Below are positions 43,380-55,442 of a stretch of DNA of 64,000 bases, piece by piece. The notes beneath the pieces are model-generated. The model worked only from the letters and a program-made list of their open reading frames with translations. It ran no database searches and was not told the origin of the DNA. The first letter of the stretch is position 1. Each line of letters begins with the position of its first letter. Location: positions 24,881,879-24,945,878 of the forward strand of contig CM017572.1 of the NCBI GenBank assembly GCA_007844125.1, in the 5' to 3' direction. Position numbers and translations under genes: made by a program. The stretch is from Sinonovacula constricta (lineage: Eukaryota; Mollusca; Bivalvia; Cardiida; Solecurtidae).

Positions 43380-44235
43380 AATAATTTAGGTATGTACATG
43401 TATATTGATGGTTAATAGGTATATAATATTTTACGATATAATATCCATAGCAATAAAAGTAGACTGTATCCAAGAAAAAAAACAGTTAAGATTACACAAG
43501 TAATTGATAAAAGTTTATAAAAATGTAAATGTTTAAAATGAGAATATCATAGAAATTACGTACAAAGGCGCTCGTCATTTTTCGGAACATTTTGGTTATG
43601 TCTGTCACTATGCCATCGGTGGAATCACACCATTTGCACTTTTCGTCACTTTCCGTCACTGCCCGTAGAATTCGCAGAAATGGGAGAGAAACACGACACC
43701 CATTAGTTTTACTCTTGTGTGTGTTTCTGTGTGTGTTTGTTGTTTTTTATTTTGTTTCTTTGTTGTTGTTTTTTGTGGGTTGTGTTTGTGTGTCTGTGTG
43801 TTTTACAGTACATTTTAAAACGGAGGAAACAAGTTGCGCAATGACACAGAGATTAATATGGCCGCATCCATATTTTGTGGGAAGGAATAGTCTATAGTAT
43901 ATCAATGGCGTGTATACAATAAGTCGTGTGTTGTTGTTCCGTTAAGATAAAGACACGCGGCGATTCTAAAACAATCACAATATCAATTTATACTCAAACG
44001 TATTCTTTGTTTTTCAGGCCGAAAAAATACCCGCACAATACTTTTGTTAAGTTATTTCTCTTTTCGATATTTTCTGATACGTTATTTTGTATGTGTGTGT
44101 GTGCTTGTGTGCGTACGTGCGTGCGTGGTGTGTGTGTGTGCGCGTCTGCGTGTGTGTCTTATTAACAGTATCTCAATTTTTGGGGGGTAGTAAAACTACT
44201 TACTCAACACCTTCTACATCAGTTCTTTATAAATC
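43380..44235. other. No gene seen; GT-rich tracts
   Basis: GT/GTTT-rich tracts lie at 43715-43805 and 44085-44158. The reading frames across them are low-complexity. Confidence 0.5.
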
Positions 44236-44239
44236 TATT

Positions 44240-44405
44240 AATCAGAACAATTGGGATTCCTGCTAAAATGGACATCCACCTCAGAGCGGATGACGTGAAT
44301 GAACTTAAACATAAGTGGTCACGTGGTTGTCTTAGTTTAAAAATAGCTAAATGTGCAGCGTAGCTCAGATAGGAAATACATGTTTGTGATGACGATTGTG
44401 GCGCT
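44240..44405 (-). mobile_element. MITE-T, central fragment
   Basis: ATTGGGATTCCTGCTAAAAT, ACCTCAGAGCGGATGACGTG, AGTGGTCACGTGGTTGTCTT, AAAAATAGCTAAATGTGCAG and CTCAGATAGGAAATACATGT are complements of the family centre. Confidence 0.7.
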
Positions 44406-44619
44406 ATATTTAGACTTGGTTGTTTTAGTTATTACGGCAGACTTTGATCTGATTATTCCTTAGCATGGAAGATCGTTATTTGATACATTATACAACATCA
44501 ACAACACAATTGTGTATGATAACTAACAATAAGAAACATGAGCTTCAAAATAATTGTATCATCACCTTAGTTTGTTTGCCTCAAACACAATAAACAATAA
44601 CATGTCTATGACAGATGTT

Positions 44620-44825
44620 GTTACATAAAAAGCAACAAAAAAGCACATAAAAAACCACAAAATACACAAATAAAACAACAACAAAAACAACAAAGAAAAA
44701 ACTACAATAACAAAACCAAAAAAATAACAAAAAAAAAAAAAAAATAAAAAAAAATAAAAAACAAAAAAAAAACAGCAACAATAAATAAAAAAAAAACAAA
44801 CATTAAAAAGCGAGAAAAAAAAAAC
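44620..44825. repeat. A-rich low-complexity tract
   Basis: About 200 bp consists almost entirely of A with scattered C and T (AAC and AAT motifs). The minus-strand frame of Phe and Leu residues is an artefact. Confidence 0.92.
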
Positions 44826-45068
44826 GTAAACATGTACAGAAGGGCATTAGGTGTGCAAACTCAATGATATTCCTTACGGATTTTTGTTCTTGTTGTTGCT
44901 GTTTTTTAATGTCGGATATTCAATTTCCGGTATGCCACTGTGGCTACCACCCCTTTAAAACCAGAACTTCCGATTGCACAAACTCCCCATTCAGATATTG
45001 TCTGGGGAGCCAAACCTTACTTGGTCCAAATTATTTTGCGTCATTCTTCGACTTCTTATTTATTGCAG

Positions 45069-45235
45069 CTCTCTTTACCGTTGCTACAATGCGTAAAATC
45101 AATTATTATCGTGGGCGTGCAGATTTCACGCTTACGCCGCCTGCACGTTTACACTCGGAACATCTATGCTTTTTTAACACTAAACGGAAAAAAGCCCGAG
45201 ATGCTGCGAATGGCACGTCTGTTGAAATATAAGAA
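45069..45235 (+). other. Marginal exon-like block
   Basis: TATTTATTGCAG (AG at 45067-45068) precedes a stretch that is open in two frames and somewhat GC-richer than its surroundings. One frame reads ATMRKINYYRGRADFTLTPP and stops at 45232-45234. The other reads through to 45257. No donor site is evident, so it would have to be a terminal exon. There is no family match, and chance is the simplest explanation. Confidence 0.15.
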
Positions 45236-45770
45236 TTCACGGTGTTTATTTTCATGAGGACTGTCCCGATTGAGCGTTAATATTGTTTATGATTCTCCTG
45301 AATATCCGGAGACTGCCTGCAATGGAAACAGATAATATTAATTAAACTTTGAAAGCATCCGTTGAACAACTTACATGGTAATTTATTTTCTTAATTAAAG
45401 AGGATAAAAACAATGCTTGCATGTATTATAGTATTTTCAGACATATCATTCTTTCGTGCAAATAACAAATCTTACAATAAAATATGGCATACCATTTGCG
45501 TTGAAATGGTCTTTGACCAAAAAAATCTATCATCTGTTCTTGGTTGAACATATTTGATGATCGATGATATGCGGTATCCTATCCCTCAGCACAATTGCTA
45601 GCTAGGTTCGAGTCCTAGTCGAGGATATCAGCTTGCAACTCAACCCCAGCCACCATCCCCCACCCATTATCCCCCCCCCCCCCCCCCGCCACCGCCCCGC
45701 AAATAAAACCTCAAAGGAACCGTTCCAAACCTGGCCACACCAGGTTTTAAAACGCTAAATAAAAAACTTT
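45236..45770. other. tRNA-like B box and poly-C tract
   Basis: GGTTCGAGTCC at 45606-45616 preceded by CAATTGCTAGC resembles the tRNA-like head of a SINE, but the body that follows is unlike SINE-A or SINE-B. A C-rich tract (45655-45705) with 16 or more consecutive C follows. No gene is present. Confidence 0.4.
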
Positions 45771-46060
45771 GGGCTCAAGCTTCGGGAGGCCTGGATTCAG
45801 TCCCAGGCCGCGACATGCCAAAGTCATTGAAATGGCAGCAGTATAGCTCCCTTGCAAAAGCATATATAAGGGTACTTACATCCATGTGAATGGGTGTGGT
45901 ATCATGCCAGGGGTTTACGGCATGCTATTCACAGTGAAGGCAGCACTTTATCTTCAAGTTGACACCGTCTCCAGATAACTGAAATACTGTTGGTGGGACA
46001 ATGAACCCAATAAACATCAAACATATAGGCGACTTTGTCTATACTATGGAATGGTAGTAA
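45771..46060 (+). mobile_element. SINE-A with extended 3' flank
   Basis: The copy starts inside the head (GGAGGCCTGGATTCAGTCCC, decayed B box). It runs AGTATAGCTCCCTTGCAAAA, GTGTGGTATCATGCCAGGGG and CAGTGAAGGCAGCACTTTAT to CCCAATAAAC. After the tail the sequence ATAAACATCAAACATATAGG and about 35 bp more also follow the SINE-A copy at 49930, so the homology extends past the usual 3' end. Confidence 0.82.
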
Positions 46061-46492
46061 ACACACAAACAAGAGTTGATTTACCGGGTGGCAAGATATT
46101 GTCACTAGGTGTGATATCTGCATGTTATAACAGTAAAAGCAGTATTTGAATCAACTTTAAGCGAAATATATGACAATCTGCATAAAAGAATCGTACCATG
46201 GATGTTAATTTTTAAAACAAATAGATTGAATGGCTGAATGCTGCCTCAGTGCTAGATGTATCGACGCGTTAAAAATAAAATCAATGTTGGCGGTGTGGCT
46301 GAACAGATTAAAGCGGCCTGGACACAGATAGGCGCCTGTTCATGATAAATGAATGAAAGTGGTCCGTGTTCCGGGTGAATTTCAAATATTACGGCCTTAT
46401 CTAGGAATTAATTGTACTGTTTGCACCTGAAGTGGCGTATTTGCGAACCAAGATGTAGTACATGTATTTATGTTTGTTTGTAAAATACTGTG

Positions 46493-46718
46493 TAATCGCA
46501 GCGACCGGTTATGATCTTTGAAGCGACGTTCTGCTACTGTGTTGGAAGAAGATCTCAGACAGATGTCTGGATAACCCACCGGCGCACCGCAGGTCAGCAG
46601 GAAGACCTTTCCTAATTAGGGTTTTACGCCCCACGCAGGACTCGAACCCACGTGGCGAGAGGCTAAGTAGTCAGATTAGTTACAAATCGGTGACTCCACC
46701 ACTACGCCACGGACGACA
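46493..46718 (-). mobile_element. SINE-B, full length
   Basis: On the minus strand it starts CCGTGGCGTAGTGGTGGAGT, with B box GGTTCGAGTCC, then CCTGCGGTGCGCCGGTGGGT and ATGATCGCTGCGATT-like 3' sequence. About 20 bp of extra sequence (TTTTACGCCCCACGCAGG) lies near the B box. Confidence 0.82.
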
Positions 46719-46719
46719 A

Positions 46720-47640
46720 CCCGTCCCCCATCCTCCATTTGTATTTTTCAGGACGTTTAAATGCTGTTAGTTATGCTAAAATTTGATACAAAAATGCATA
46801 ATAAAATCAAACACGAGCTATACTTTATTTGAAATGCCCTGTCTGAAAGCTTTTTATTGTGTGTAATTTTAACTAGGTTTTCAGCGAAAATTCTGATTAT
46901 TAGATTGGGGTATGGCCGGCGTGCGGGCGGCGTCTAAAAGAGGGTTTCCGGTCAATAACTTCAGTTTGTATAAACCAATCTTGCTGAATCTTTGGGTATA
47001 GCAAACTTGCATCAAGACCAAGCTTGGGACCATTCGGTCAAGACCAAGGTCACTGTTACTAAAAATAGAAAAAAACGCTTAATAATTTGTGTTTAATTGT
47101 TAAATCGTTGAAAACCAGGTTTCGTGCCATGGGCATGTTTCTTGTCTACACAAATGGGGCTGACATTTAACATTATTTTTTTAAGTAAATCCCATCCATG
47201 TATACGCATCTTGGTAAACTATTTTTAGTAATAGCGGAACTTATCATCGCCTGTTAAAAACAGATTAGGACTAGATAAAAAATCATACTTAGTACATTAT
47301 TGTTTACACTGCTAACATTTGAAGAAGTGGTAGAAATTATCTTTAATTAGTGCGCCTGACTATCTAGCTACTCGGTATGCTGTTTATGAATGGCGTAGAC
47401 AAATGACGTATATTCACGCATGCGTTGTTCGACCTTTGTTCTATGTGGTAGAGCTTGTGATAGCCCAGATGGTTGTAAACCATTGCGACGCTTTTGGTTT
47501 TCCAGAACTAAAGTACAATGCGGTCGTTTGATGAAGATCATGTCCACATATAATCTAGCGATCAGGCGTTATATTTGATCCGTTATTTATTATGAGGAAA
47601 GATGACAAATTCCTTTGAGCATTGCGACGCACAGGACAAA
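46720..47640. other. No gene seen
   Basis: Unique sequence with moderate composition. Neither strand shows a supported exon. Confidence 0.5.
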
Positions 47641-47659
47641 GGTAGGTCACATGCTAGAA

Positions 47660-47960
47660 AATTGTAGAGGTAAGAACAAATATGTGATGAGACATTAAAC
47701 AAAAAGAGCAAACCCAACAGTAACCGCCTTGGGACGGCCAATCGGCAAAATGGACCGACTAGGGTGCTTATACCGGTTTTACAGAGCTCTAACTTCACAA
47801 TTCCTGTTTCACAACTGCAAGCCACGAAAAAAAACCCCGACCTTTTTGAATATAAAATGTTCAAGCGCTGACGTTTTCTTAAGATAGGTTATGACGTCGT
47901 TAGTGACATAATCCAAAAATAATATACATATGGTACCTAGAAGAGAGGGAAGTATCATTT
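47660..47960 (+). mobile_element. R4 element
   Basis: TATGTGATGAGACATTAAAC, GAGCAAACCCAACAGTAACC, GACCGACTAGGGTGCTTATA, CGGTTTTACAGAGCTCTAAC, AAAATGTTCAAGCGCTGACG and TATGACGTCGTTAGTGACAT are in the same order as the reverse complement of 11461-11895. It has no interruption here, so this is the reference copy for the family in this window. Confidence 0.68.
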
Positions 47961-48094
47961 CCATTAGAAGAACTAAACAAAATTGTTTATAGTACATTAA
48001 TTTTTAATCAAGGCAAAAATGACCAGAGAAGAAGTGTTATAATGATTGTAGCATCATATTCATGTGAAGATGGTACTGATGAGCCGGGGACGGA

Positions 48095-48289
<195 letters not shown>

Positions 48290-48344
48290 AAACAGAGCAG
48301 AATTGTGAAAATCAAATAAGCTTAAAAATTCGAAGCTTTTGAAA

Positions 48345-48498
48345 TAATTTTGTCTGTTGACAGCTTAGTTCGAAGTAAGGGTCCCTTACTGCGCATATAT
48401 ATCTAGAATCTACTGCGATAAAGTTGAATGGATCTTGATTCATAGCTCCCACCACCACCACCACCACCACCACCAAATGTTTTTTGGATCCGCCCCTG
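48345..48498 (-). mobile_element. hAT-like short element, one end
   Basis: TTTTGTCTGTTGACAGCTTA, CTGCGATAAAGTTGAATGGA, TCATAGCTCCCACCACCACC and the end GGATCCGCCCCTG (complement of CAGGGGCGGATCC) parallel 29785-29969. A degenerate opposite end, CCGGGGACGGATC, sits at 48084-48096. If it belongs to the element, the CA array lies inside it. Confidence 0.6.
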
Positions 48499-48499
48499 T

Positions 48500-49245
48500 G
48501 AAGAACCAAATTCCAAATGTCCATCAAAGGAAAGTACACGTAACAAATATTTGCTTTTTGAGAAAATAATGTAGATTCAACCAACCTCAATAATACGGGT
48601 CAATATAATACGAAGTGGTAGGACCGATGGTAAATTGGATATTGTTGAATTAGCGTTGTATTACATCCACGCTGTGCTGCAGCTTTGATAGAACAACAAA
48701 GTGTGCAATCAGTCCCTAAAATAGCTGTCAATGGTTGCTTATTATTTTGAATGGAAAAAAAAATCTTATCATTTAATGGAATTCTATTTGCCATTATATC
48801 TTGTGACAATTGTTCGTGAAATGCAATATAATTACTGTTAATTAAATGTTTGAAAATAAAATTAATGATCTGGCAGTTCTTCCTTCCTGTTAAAAGTGTT
48901 TTTTTGTACACTCACCCAACACAAAATGTAATTAAAGTATAAATCATTGCACTTTATTACGTTGCAAACAGCGTTTAATTACATTTTTATGATATTATAT
49001 TAGTTCTTATTATCAATATTTCTTCTTAATTTTAAAGAATTCTGATGAAAATTTTGATATAATCATCAGGTCTAAATAATGGTTTCAATATTAACATTTT
49101 TTCTTGCAATATATCCCAAAATTCTCCTTTTCTGTGGTAACCATTATCATTGTAACATAAAGATCACTCTACTATACCGTTTTATGAAGAAACAAAAGTT
49201 TTTGCATAATTCAAAATAAATAAAAAATCAAAAAAAAATCCCCTT
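48500..49245. other. No gene seen
   Basis: A+T-rich. The 103-codon minus-strand frame at 48600-48911 has no domain, splice or codon-use support. Confidence 0.45.
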
Positions 49246-49247
49246 CA

Positions 49248-49310
49248 TCCGTGGTCTAGTGGTTAAAAGTTGGACTCGGGATAGTAGGGTCCCTGGTTCG
49301 AATCAAGAAA
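49248..49310 (+). other. tRNA-like sequence, not a functional tRNA
   Basis: TGGTCTAGTGGTT (A box) and GGTTCGAATC (B box) are spaced as in a tRNA gene. The 5' acceptor strand TCCGTGG finds no complement after the B box, where AAGAAATTGACCATG follows. It is therefore a tRNA pseudogene or the head of an unrecognised SINE. Confidence 0.55.
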
Positions 49311-49314
49311 TTGA

Positions 49315-49925
49315 CCATGTGATGTTAGCTTTTGAGCAATACTATTTACTGCACATTATTCCAAGTATTCAGTTCTACCCAAGAAGTGGGCAAGAAATTT
49401 GTTAAGTCTATAGTCAAACCAACATATTTTAATCGAATTTGTTTGTTGGGTTGATCGTCCAACCAACAGACTTTAATTATTTTTTGCTAGTTTATTCAAA
49501 ATTTCGCATTTAGCCACCTCAATATTGTTAACAAATGACAAAAATAATTTCCAATGGAACATCGATTGTATTTAGATTTTATGTCAATGTTTGTCTTAAA
49601 TGCTTTCCAGGAAAAAGTAAGTTTTTGAAGACAATGAAATGTTTCTTTGAGGGCGTTTATTTAAACCATCAGGAACGATTACGTTTCCTTTTCAATATGC
49701 CATTTTATAACCCAGACATGATGTTTTCCAGGAAATGAGTCTTAATTACATTGTATTTACATAGCCAAGATAGCAAATTAGTTCTGCCATAGCGAATTGC
49801 AGGGAGAAGAAATAGTGACAATTTGTATATGCCTACTTGTACTTTAAGATGGATTTAGATAAAAAAAAATAATTACGTTTTATTTAAATTTTGTCTTAAT
49901 ATAAAAAAGAAAATATATGCGTCCT
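49315..49925. other. No gene seen
   Basis: A weak trace of an inverted SINE-A end lies at 49435-49470 (TTTGTTGGGTTGATCGTCC). The rest is A+T-rich without coding signal. Confidence 0.4.
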
Positions 49926-49929
49926 TATA

Positions 49930-50280
49930 CCAGTTCTGGTAGCGCAGTCGGTAGAGTTGGCACCAGGTACCGGAGGCCCCAGGTTCGATCCCAGGCTGCA
50001 ACATACCAAAGTCTTTAAAAACGGTAGTGGTATAGCTCCACTATTAACGTTCAAGCAAATATAAGGGTAGTTCCTCGACTGGTTGGCCCGGTGTCAGGAT
50101 AATGTGACTGGGTGTGTGATCATGCCAGGTGTTCACGGCATGCTATACCCAGTGAAGGCAGCACTATATCTGCTTCAAGTGGACAACGTCTCGATATAAC
50201 TGAAAAACTGTTGGTGGGACAATAAACTCAATAAACATCAAACATATAGGTGTCTTTGTCTTTATTATGAATGGTTATAA
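49930..50280 (+). mobile_element. SINE-A, full length with extended flank
   Basis: A box region TTCTGGTAGCGCAGTCGGTA and B box GGTTCGATCCC (49982-49992) are intact. The body and the AATAAACATC end follow. The next 40 bp (AAACATATAGGTGTCTTTGT and onward) match the sequence after the SINE-A copy at 45771, which suggests shared 3' transduced sequence or a longer subfamily. Confidence 0.87.
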
Positions 50281-50789
50281 GACGCGTTTCAATCTAAAAA
50301 GTATCGCTTACCATCTATTACTCAAAAACTTTTCATTGCTGTTATACGGCGTTTAAGGATACGTGTGTGTATGCACGTAGGATTGTGTGTGCTTGTGTGC
50401 GTGTGTCTGCGCAAAAAAAAACAACACTTTTTGTATCATCTCGTAATCCCTATCTTTGTGGACGCATCACGGTTAGCTATTTTTAGAATCAACCTATTGA
50501 AAAGCATGACCAGTATTCACATAGGTGAAGAAAAGGAATGCGTTCCATAGTTAAGCACAGGTCACAAAATTGATTAATTTAATTCTGTCAAACCAAACGT
50601 AGGTCCCGTCATATTTTGTATCTATATATAACACAAATCTTTATTATTGGTGCAAATCGATTGTAATTGTATAGCACTCAGATCGTTTATGTTATGACTT
50701 TCACTTTCTTACCATTAACGTTGAAACATAAGCGCATTGACTAAAAGTATTATGCTTTAAGTCAGGCACCAATCCCATTCTCCAACAAT

Positions 50790-50995
50790 CTGTGGTAGGG
50801 TAAGAGTATTGTAACTCCCCAGCCCCATCTCCGCGTGGATTCGAAACCTGGCCGGGATGAGATCTTTCTCATGGGGTCTTACAGCTCACCTACGGTGCGC
50901 CGGTGATTGTATTCAGACTTTCGTCTCCACCAGTGTTTGGTTGGATGTAACCGACGTGACCGCAGCTGCCTCTGTGGTATGTAACATGTAACAAA
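50790..50995 (+). mobile_element. SINE-B abutting a tandem array
   Basis: The decayed head TGGTAGGGTAAGAGTATTGT and B box GGATTCGAAACC are followed by CTCACCTACGGTGCGCCGGT, GACTTTCGTCTCCACCAGTG and GTAACCGACGTGACCGCAGC. Its 3' end, TATGTAACATGTAAC, directly joins the 56-bp array. Confidence 0.78.
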
Positions 50996-52760
50996 ACAAC
51001 AGCACAAACATCAGATGTGCTGTCGTTACAGGCAATTGAAAGATAAATACTCGAATACCACAAACATCAGATGTGCTGTCGTTACAGGCATTTAAAAGGC
51101 AAATACTCAAATACCACAAATATCAAATATGCTGTCGTTACAGGCATTTGAAAGATAAATACTCGAATACCACAAACATCAGATGTGCTGTCGTTACGGG
51201 CATTTAAAAGGCAAATACTCAAATACCACAAATATCAAATATGCTGTCGTTACAGGCATTTGAAAGATAAATACCCGAATACCACAAACATCAGATGTGC
51301 TGTCGTTACAGGCATTTAAAAGGCAAATACTCAAATACCACAAATATCAAATATGCTGCCGTTACAGGCATTTGAAAGATAAATACTTGAATACCACAAA
51401 CATCAGATGTGCTGTCGTTACAGACATTTGAAATGCAAATACTCAAATACCACAAATATCAAATATACTGCCGTTACAGGCATTTAAAAGATAAATACTT
51501 GAATACCACATATATCAGATGTGCTGTCGTTACAGACATTTGAAAGGCAAATGCTCAAATACCACAATTATCAAATATGCTGCCGTTACAGGCATTTGAA
51601 AATTAAATACTCAAATACCAGAAATATCAAATGTGCTGTCGTTACAGGCATTTGAAAGGCAAATACTCAAATACCAGAAATATCAAATATGCTGCCGTTA
51701 CAGGCATTTGAAAGACAAATACTCAAATACCACAAATATCAAATATGCTGCCGTTACAGGCATTTGAAAGACAAATACTCAAATACCACAAATAGCAAAT
51801 ATGCTGTCGTTACAGGCATTTGAAAGACAAATACTCAAATACCACAAATATCAAATATGCTGCCGTTACAGGCATTTGAAAGACAAATACTCAAATACCA
51901 CAAATATCAAATATGCTGCCGTTACAGGCATTTGAAAGACAAATACTCAAATACCACAAATATCAAATATGCTGCCGTTACAGGCATTTGAAAGGCAAAT
52001 ACTCAAATACCACAAATAGCAAATATGCTGTCGTTACAGGCATTTGAAAGACAAATACTCAAATACCACAAATATCAAATATGCTGCCGTTACAGGCATT
52101 TGAAAGACAAATACTCAAATACCACAAATATCAAATATGCTGCCGTTACAGGCATTTGAAAGATAAATACTTGAATACCACAAACATCAGATGTGCTGTC
52201 GTTACAGGCATTTGAAAGGCAAATACTCAAATACCACAAATATCAAGATATGCTGCGTTACAGGCATTGAAAGATTAAATACGCGAATACCACAAACATC
52301 AGATGTGCTGTCGTTACAGGCATTTGAAAGATAAATACTCAAATACCACAAAATATCAAATATGACTTGTCGTTACAGGCATTTGAAAGGACAAATACTC
52401 AAATACCACAAATATCAAATGTGGCGTGCCTGTTACAAGGCCATTTGAAAAGGAAATACTTGCATACCACAAACATCAAATGTGTTGCCGCTTAATGCCT
52501 TTGACAGGCAAATGCTTGCATACCACAAACATCAAATGTGTTACCGCTACATGCCTTTGACAGGCAAATACTTGCATACCACAAACATCAAATGTGTTGC
52601 TGCTACAGGCCTTTGACAGGCAAATACTCAAATACCACAAACATCAAATGTGTTGCTGCTACAGGCCTTTGACAGGCAAATACTCAAATACCACAAACAT
52701 CAGATGTGCTGCCGTTACAGGCATTTGAAAGGCAAATACTCGAATACCACTATTTGAAAA
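50996..52760 (+). repeat. 56-bp minisatellite array
   Basis: About 31 units are built on CAAATATGCTGCCGTTACAG, GCATTTGAAAGACAAATACT and CAAATACCACAAATAT. Two monomer types (CAGATGTGCTGTC with AAGGCAAATACTC, and CAAATATGCTGTC with AAGATAAATACTCG) alternate from 51000 to 51550, giving a 112-bp dimer. Units from 51640 to 52160 are nearly uniform. Units after 52330 are shortened, contain small insertions and drift (CTTGCATACCACAAACATC). Confidence 0.95.
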
Positions 52761-54450
52761 ATATACAAAAATTTAAAATACGCTGACATCCATTATTAAG
52801 CTATTATTAAGGCATGATGCACACTGAATCTTTCTAACGAGTAATTTTTATTTATTTTTTAAACTTGTTTTCTGTGATTGTGTTAAATTTTCCCTGGATA
52901 AATATGCTCTGTTACTGAGCAAGTAATCTGGAAAAAAACACCATTAAACTTGTGATATCTGACTTTAAGCAGTTTACAATTGACATTTGTTGACAGTGGT
53001 ATCAAATGAAGCAAGCAGATGACATTCAAACATGATGTATATTGCTATTGTGTGATTTAACACATTGTGTGTAACATATTCACTTAATTGTGCAACCTCT
53101 GTGCTATATTTAAGCTGGGGGGAAACCCTTTCTATTTTCTAAACTTTTGTTGTTTTTTTTATAAATAATAATTGTTTTTGTCACCGAATCATCATTCAGT
53201 TAATGTTTAATGGTCATCTTTGCAAGTATATGGAATATGTTTATATTGTGTTATTTAGGGCAAAGTGTTGGGAGCAGGATCTTTAATGTGGCCTCAATAC
53301 ACCCAATGTGATGCATTGTTCAAGCACTTTCAATTGCTATATTGTCTCTTTTTATAACTATGGTAAACATGTGACCATGCCCTTTAAATGCTTGGAAATC
53401 CAGTGAAGGCAATCGCACACAGCCGGGTGCTAAAACCAGAAATCAAAAACACGCGCAAGTAGTTGTTTCTTTATTTAACCGTTTTGCTTGACAAAAACAT
53501 CGTTGGATATAATATATTCCTATTTTCGCCAAAACGACCCCAAAGAACAGAGGATGGACTAAACGTTCATCATTCGGGAGGCTGGTATAGGTTTTTCATG
53601 CCTCACATGTAAATGAAATGAATTTCTCGCGAGAGGCTGCGGTCTTTTGTTGGCATCAACATACAACACCAAATGTTATTGATTTTCAGACATACTGAGA
53701 GAAAAACACACGATCAATGTTTCAGTTTGGAAATTCACTCTGTTTACTACTGCTTGTCGAAGCCCTGTGACCAGCTAGCTATCGATGGGGGTTTCGTTCA
53801 CGCGCTGTGACACAGAAGTCAATTTGCCCGTAGATTTCATTCTCCAATTATTATTGACAATGCTACATTTTTTCCGATATGCAATATCGGACATATACCA
53901 GCACCTATGTGTATCTATGTACAAAGACTGCATCCTATAGATCTATTAACTAATATAGACAAATCGCGCCATCTGGCTGAATCTCCCAGTGTCATACCAC
54001 CGTTTTATGTACACATCGATATTAGTCATTTATCTGAAGTTAGTATAAAGAGCTCATTGTTAGCTTTCTTTTTCCTCGGTAGTTCGGAGTAATGCAATAC
54101 GCTGTGCGATATTTTAAGTGATGAACACTATGTGTAAAATTTACTGGGATTTTTTTTTCCATCGTACTCTTCATTGATTGGTTTGTTGAATATTTGTTAA
54201 ACACACTTCCGGGCATGCGCACTCAAGCCCTCTTATGAATTATCCATGTCAGCGAAAGATGCTGGTTTTGGCGGTGTGACGAAGAGGACAGCAGTATAAC
54301 TCAACGGACCGGTTTCTTTTTATTGTGCTTTGAAATAATAGGTAGTTAGAAGATTTTGTGAAAGAAAAGGACGGGTCTTGAATGAAAAGAAATCCATCAG
54401 ACTCTAGGTGTCAAGAGATCACGTGATACACATCGTGCTAAAGGATATCT
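52761..54450. other. No gene seen
   Basis: Unique A+T-rich sequence. I found no exon with splice sites on either strand. The short open frames here have no recognisable domain. Confidence 0.5.
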
Positions 54451-54454
54451 CTAA

Positions 54455-54890
54455 ATGTGTAATCACAAACCGGACTTTCACGAATGATCGAGGACGAACC
54501 CGATGTTGTTGTTACCATCCTACCTTAAGGGCCATGTAGTTGGTAAATATCCTTAAAAATATATAACTTTAAAAAATATCTTTATGTTTGTTGTGTGTTT
54601 ATGAAAAGAATTAGGATAACATCATTTTTATTTGATGGAGAAATAAAGATGCTTTCATGTTTATTCAAACCGCAAAGTGTTTGTATTTGTTCTGCTTTAA
54701 TGGGCATGTAAATGATAAATATGTTTAAATACACATCTTAATTAGATTTTGTTTAAATGTGACGACATCCGGACAAAATGGGGACACATTTTGATTGGGC
54801 GAAACGACAAGTCCCGTGATTTGTAACCAAAACCAGACATTCTGTGGTTGTTGTCGTACTTAAAAGGACATGTTAAAAATAGTATACATT
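54455..54890. repeat. Degenerate direct repeats
   Basis: AATCACAAACCGGACTTTCA (54461) resembles GTAACCAAAACCAGACATTC (54823). The following ACCTTAAGGGCCATGTAGTT (54523) resembles CTTTAATGGGCATGTAAATG (54693) and ACTTAAAAGGACATGTTAAA (54858). This may be an old tandem duplication of roughly 340-360 bp with an intermediate partial copy. Confidence 0.35.
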
Positions 54891-55000
54891 ATATATGTGC
54901 TGTACTCCCAGTGCCATGGATAGAAGGATTCATAATAATTCTTTTTGTTGAAGCAGACTTTTTTGCAATTCATTTTATCTTAGGATAAATGCAATTTGTA

Positions 55001-55003
<3 letters not shown>

Positions 55004-55042
<39 letters not shown>

Positions 55043-55154
55043 AGAGCTAGAGAGAGAGAGCGAGCGCAGCGTCGAGGATAGAGTCGAGATAATTGAGCGC
55101 TCGCGATAGTATCTATAGCTCTCGCTCTCTCGCGCAGTGCTCTCTATCCTCTCG

Positions 55155-55202
<48 letters not shown>
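55004..55202. repeat. CT/GA/TA microsatellite with scrambled centre
   Basis: A (CT)n run turns into CTCGAGAGC and then a mixed GAGC/CTCG stretch (55041-55160). It returns to (CT)n and ends in (TA)n (55172-55202). The centre has many short inverted CTCTC/GAGAG pairs. Confidence 0.85.
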
Positions 55203-55205
<3 letters not shown>

Positions 55206-55226
55206 ATTTGACTCTGTGTGTGTGAT

Positions 55227-55318
55227 GACCAATCAGATTTAATCGTAGTGGAATCTGACCAATCAGATTAAATCGTATAAGAATCTGAACAATCAGATTA
55301 AATTACATGAATCTGACT
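55227..55318 (+). repeat. 30-bp tandem repeat, three units
   Basis: GACCAATCAGATTAAATCGT recurs at 55227, 55257 and 55287 with a partial fourth unit at 55315. GACCAATCAGAT also forms one arm of the foldback at 32964-33100. Confidence 0.88.
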
Positions 55319-55442
55319 GAAAATTTATAATTAAGCTGACAAACCAGAGACATTCTTTGCAGATGATTATGTTTTTGACATAAAAATGCATGGAGTTTTC
55401 ATATGTGATTATTACTTAATAATCTCTTACATACAATATTGC

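Noticed and set aside
48600..48911. 103-codon minus-strand frame
   Set aside because: It sits in A+T-rich sequence with no splice context and no domain.
49248..49310. Functional tRNA gene
   Set aside because: A and B boxes are present but no acceptor stem can be formed after the B box.
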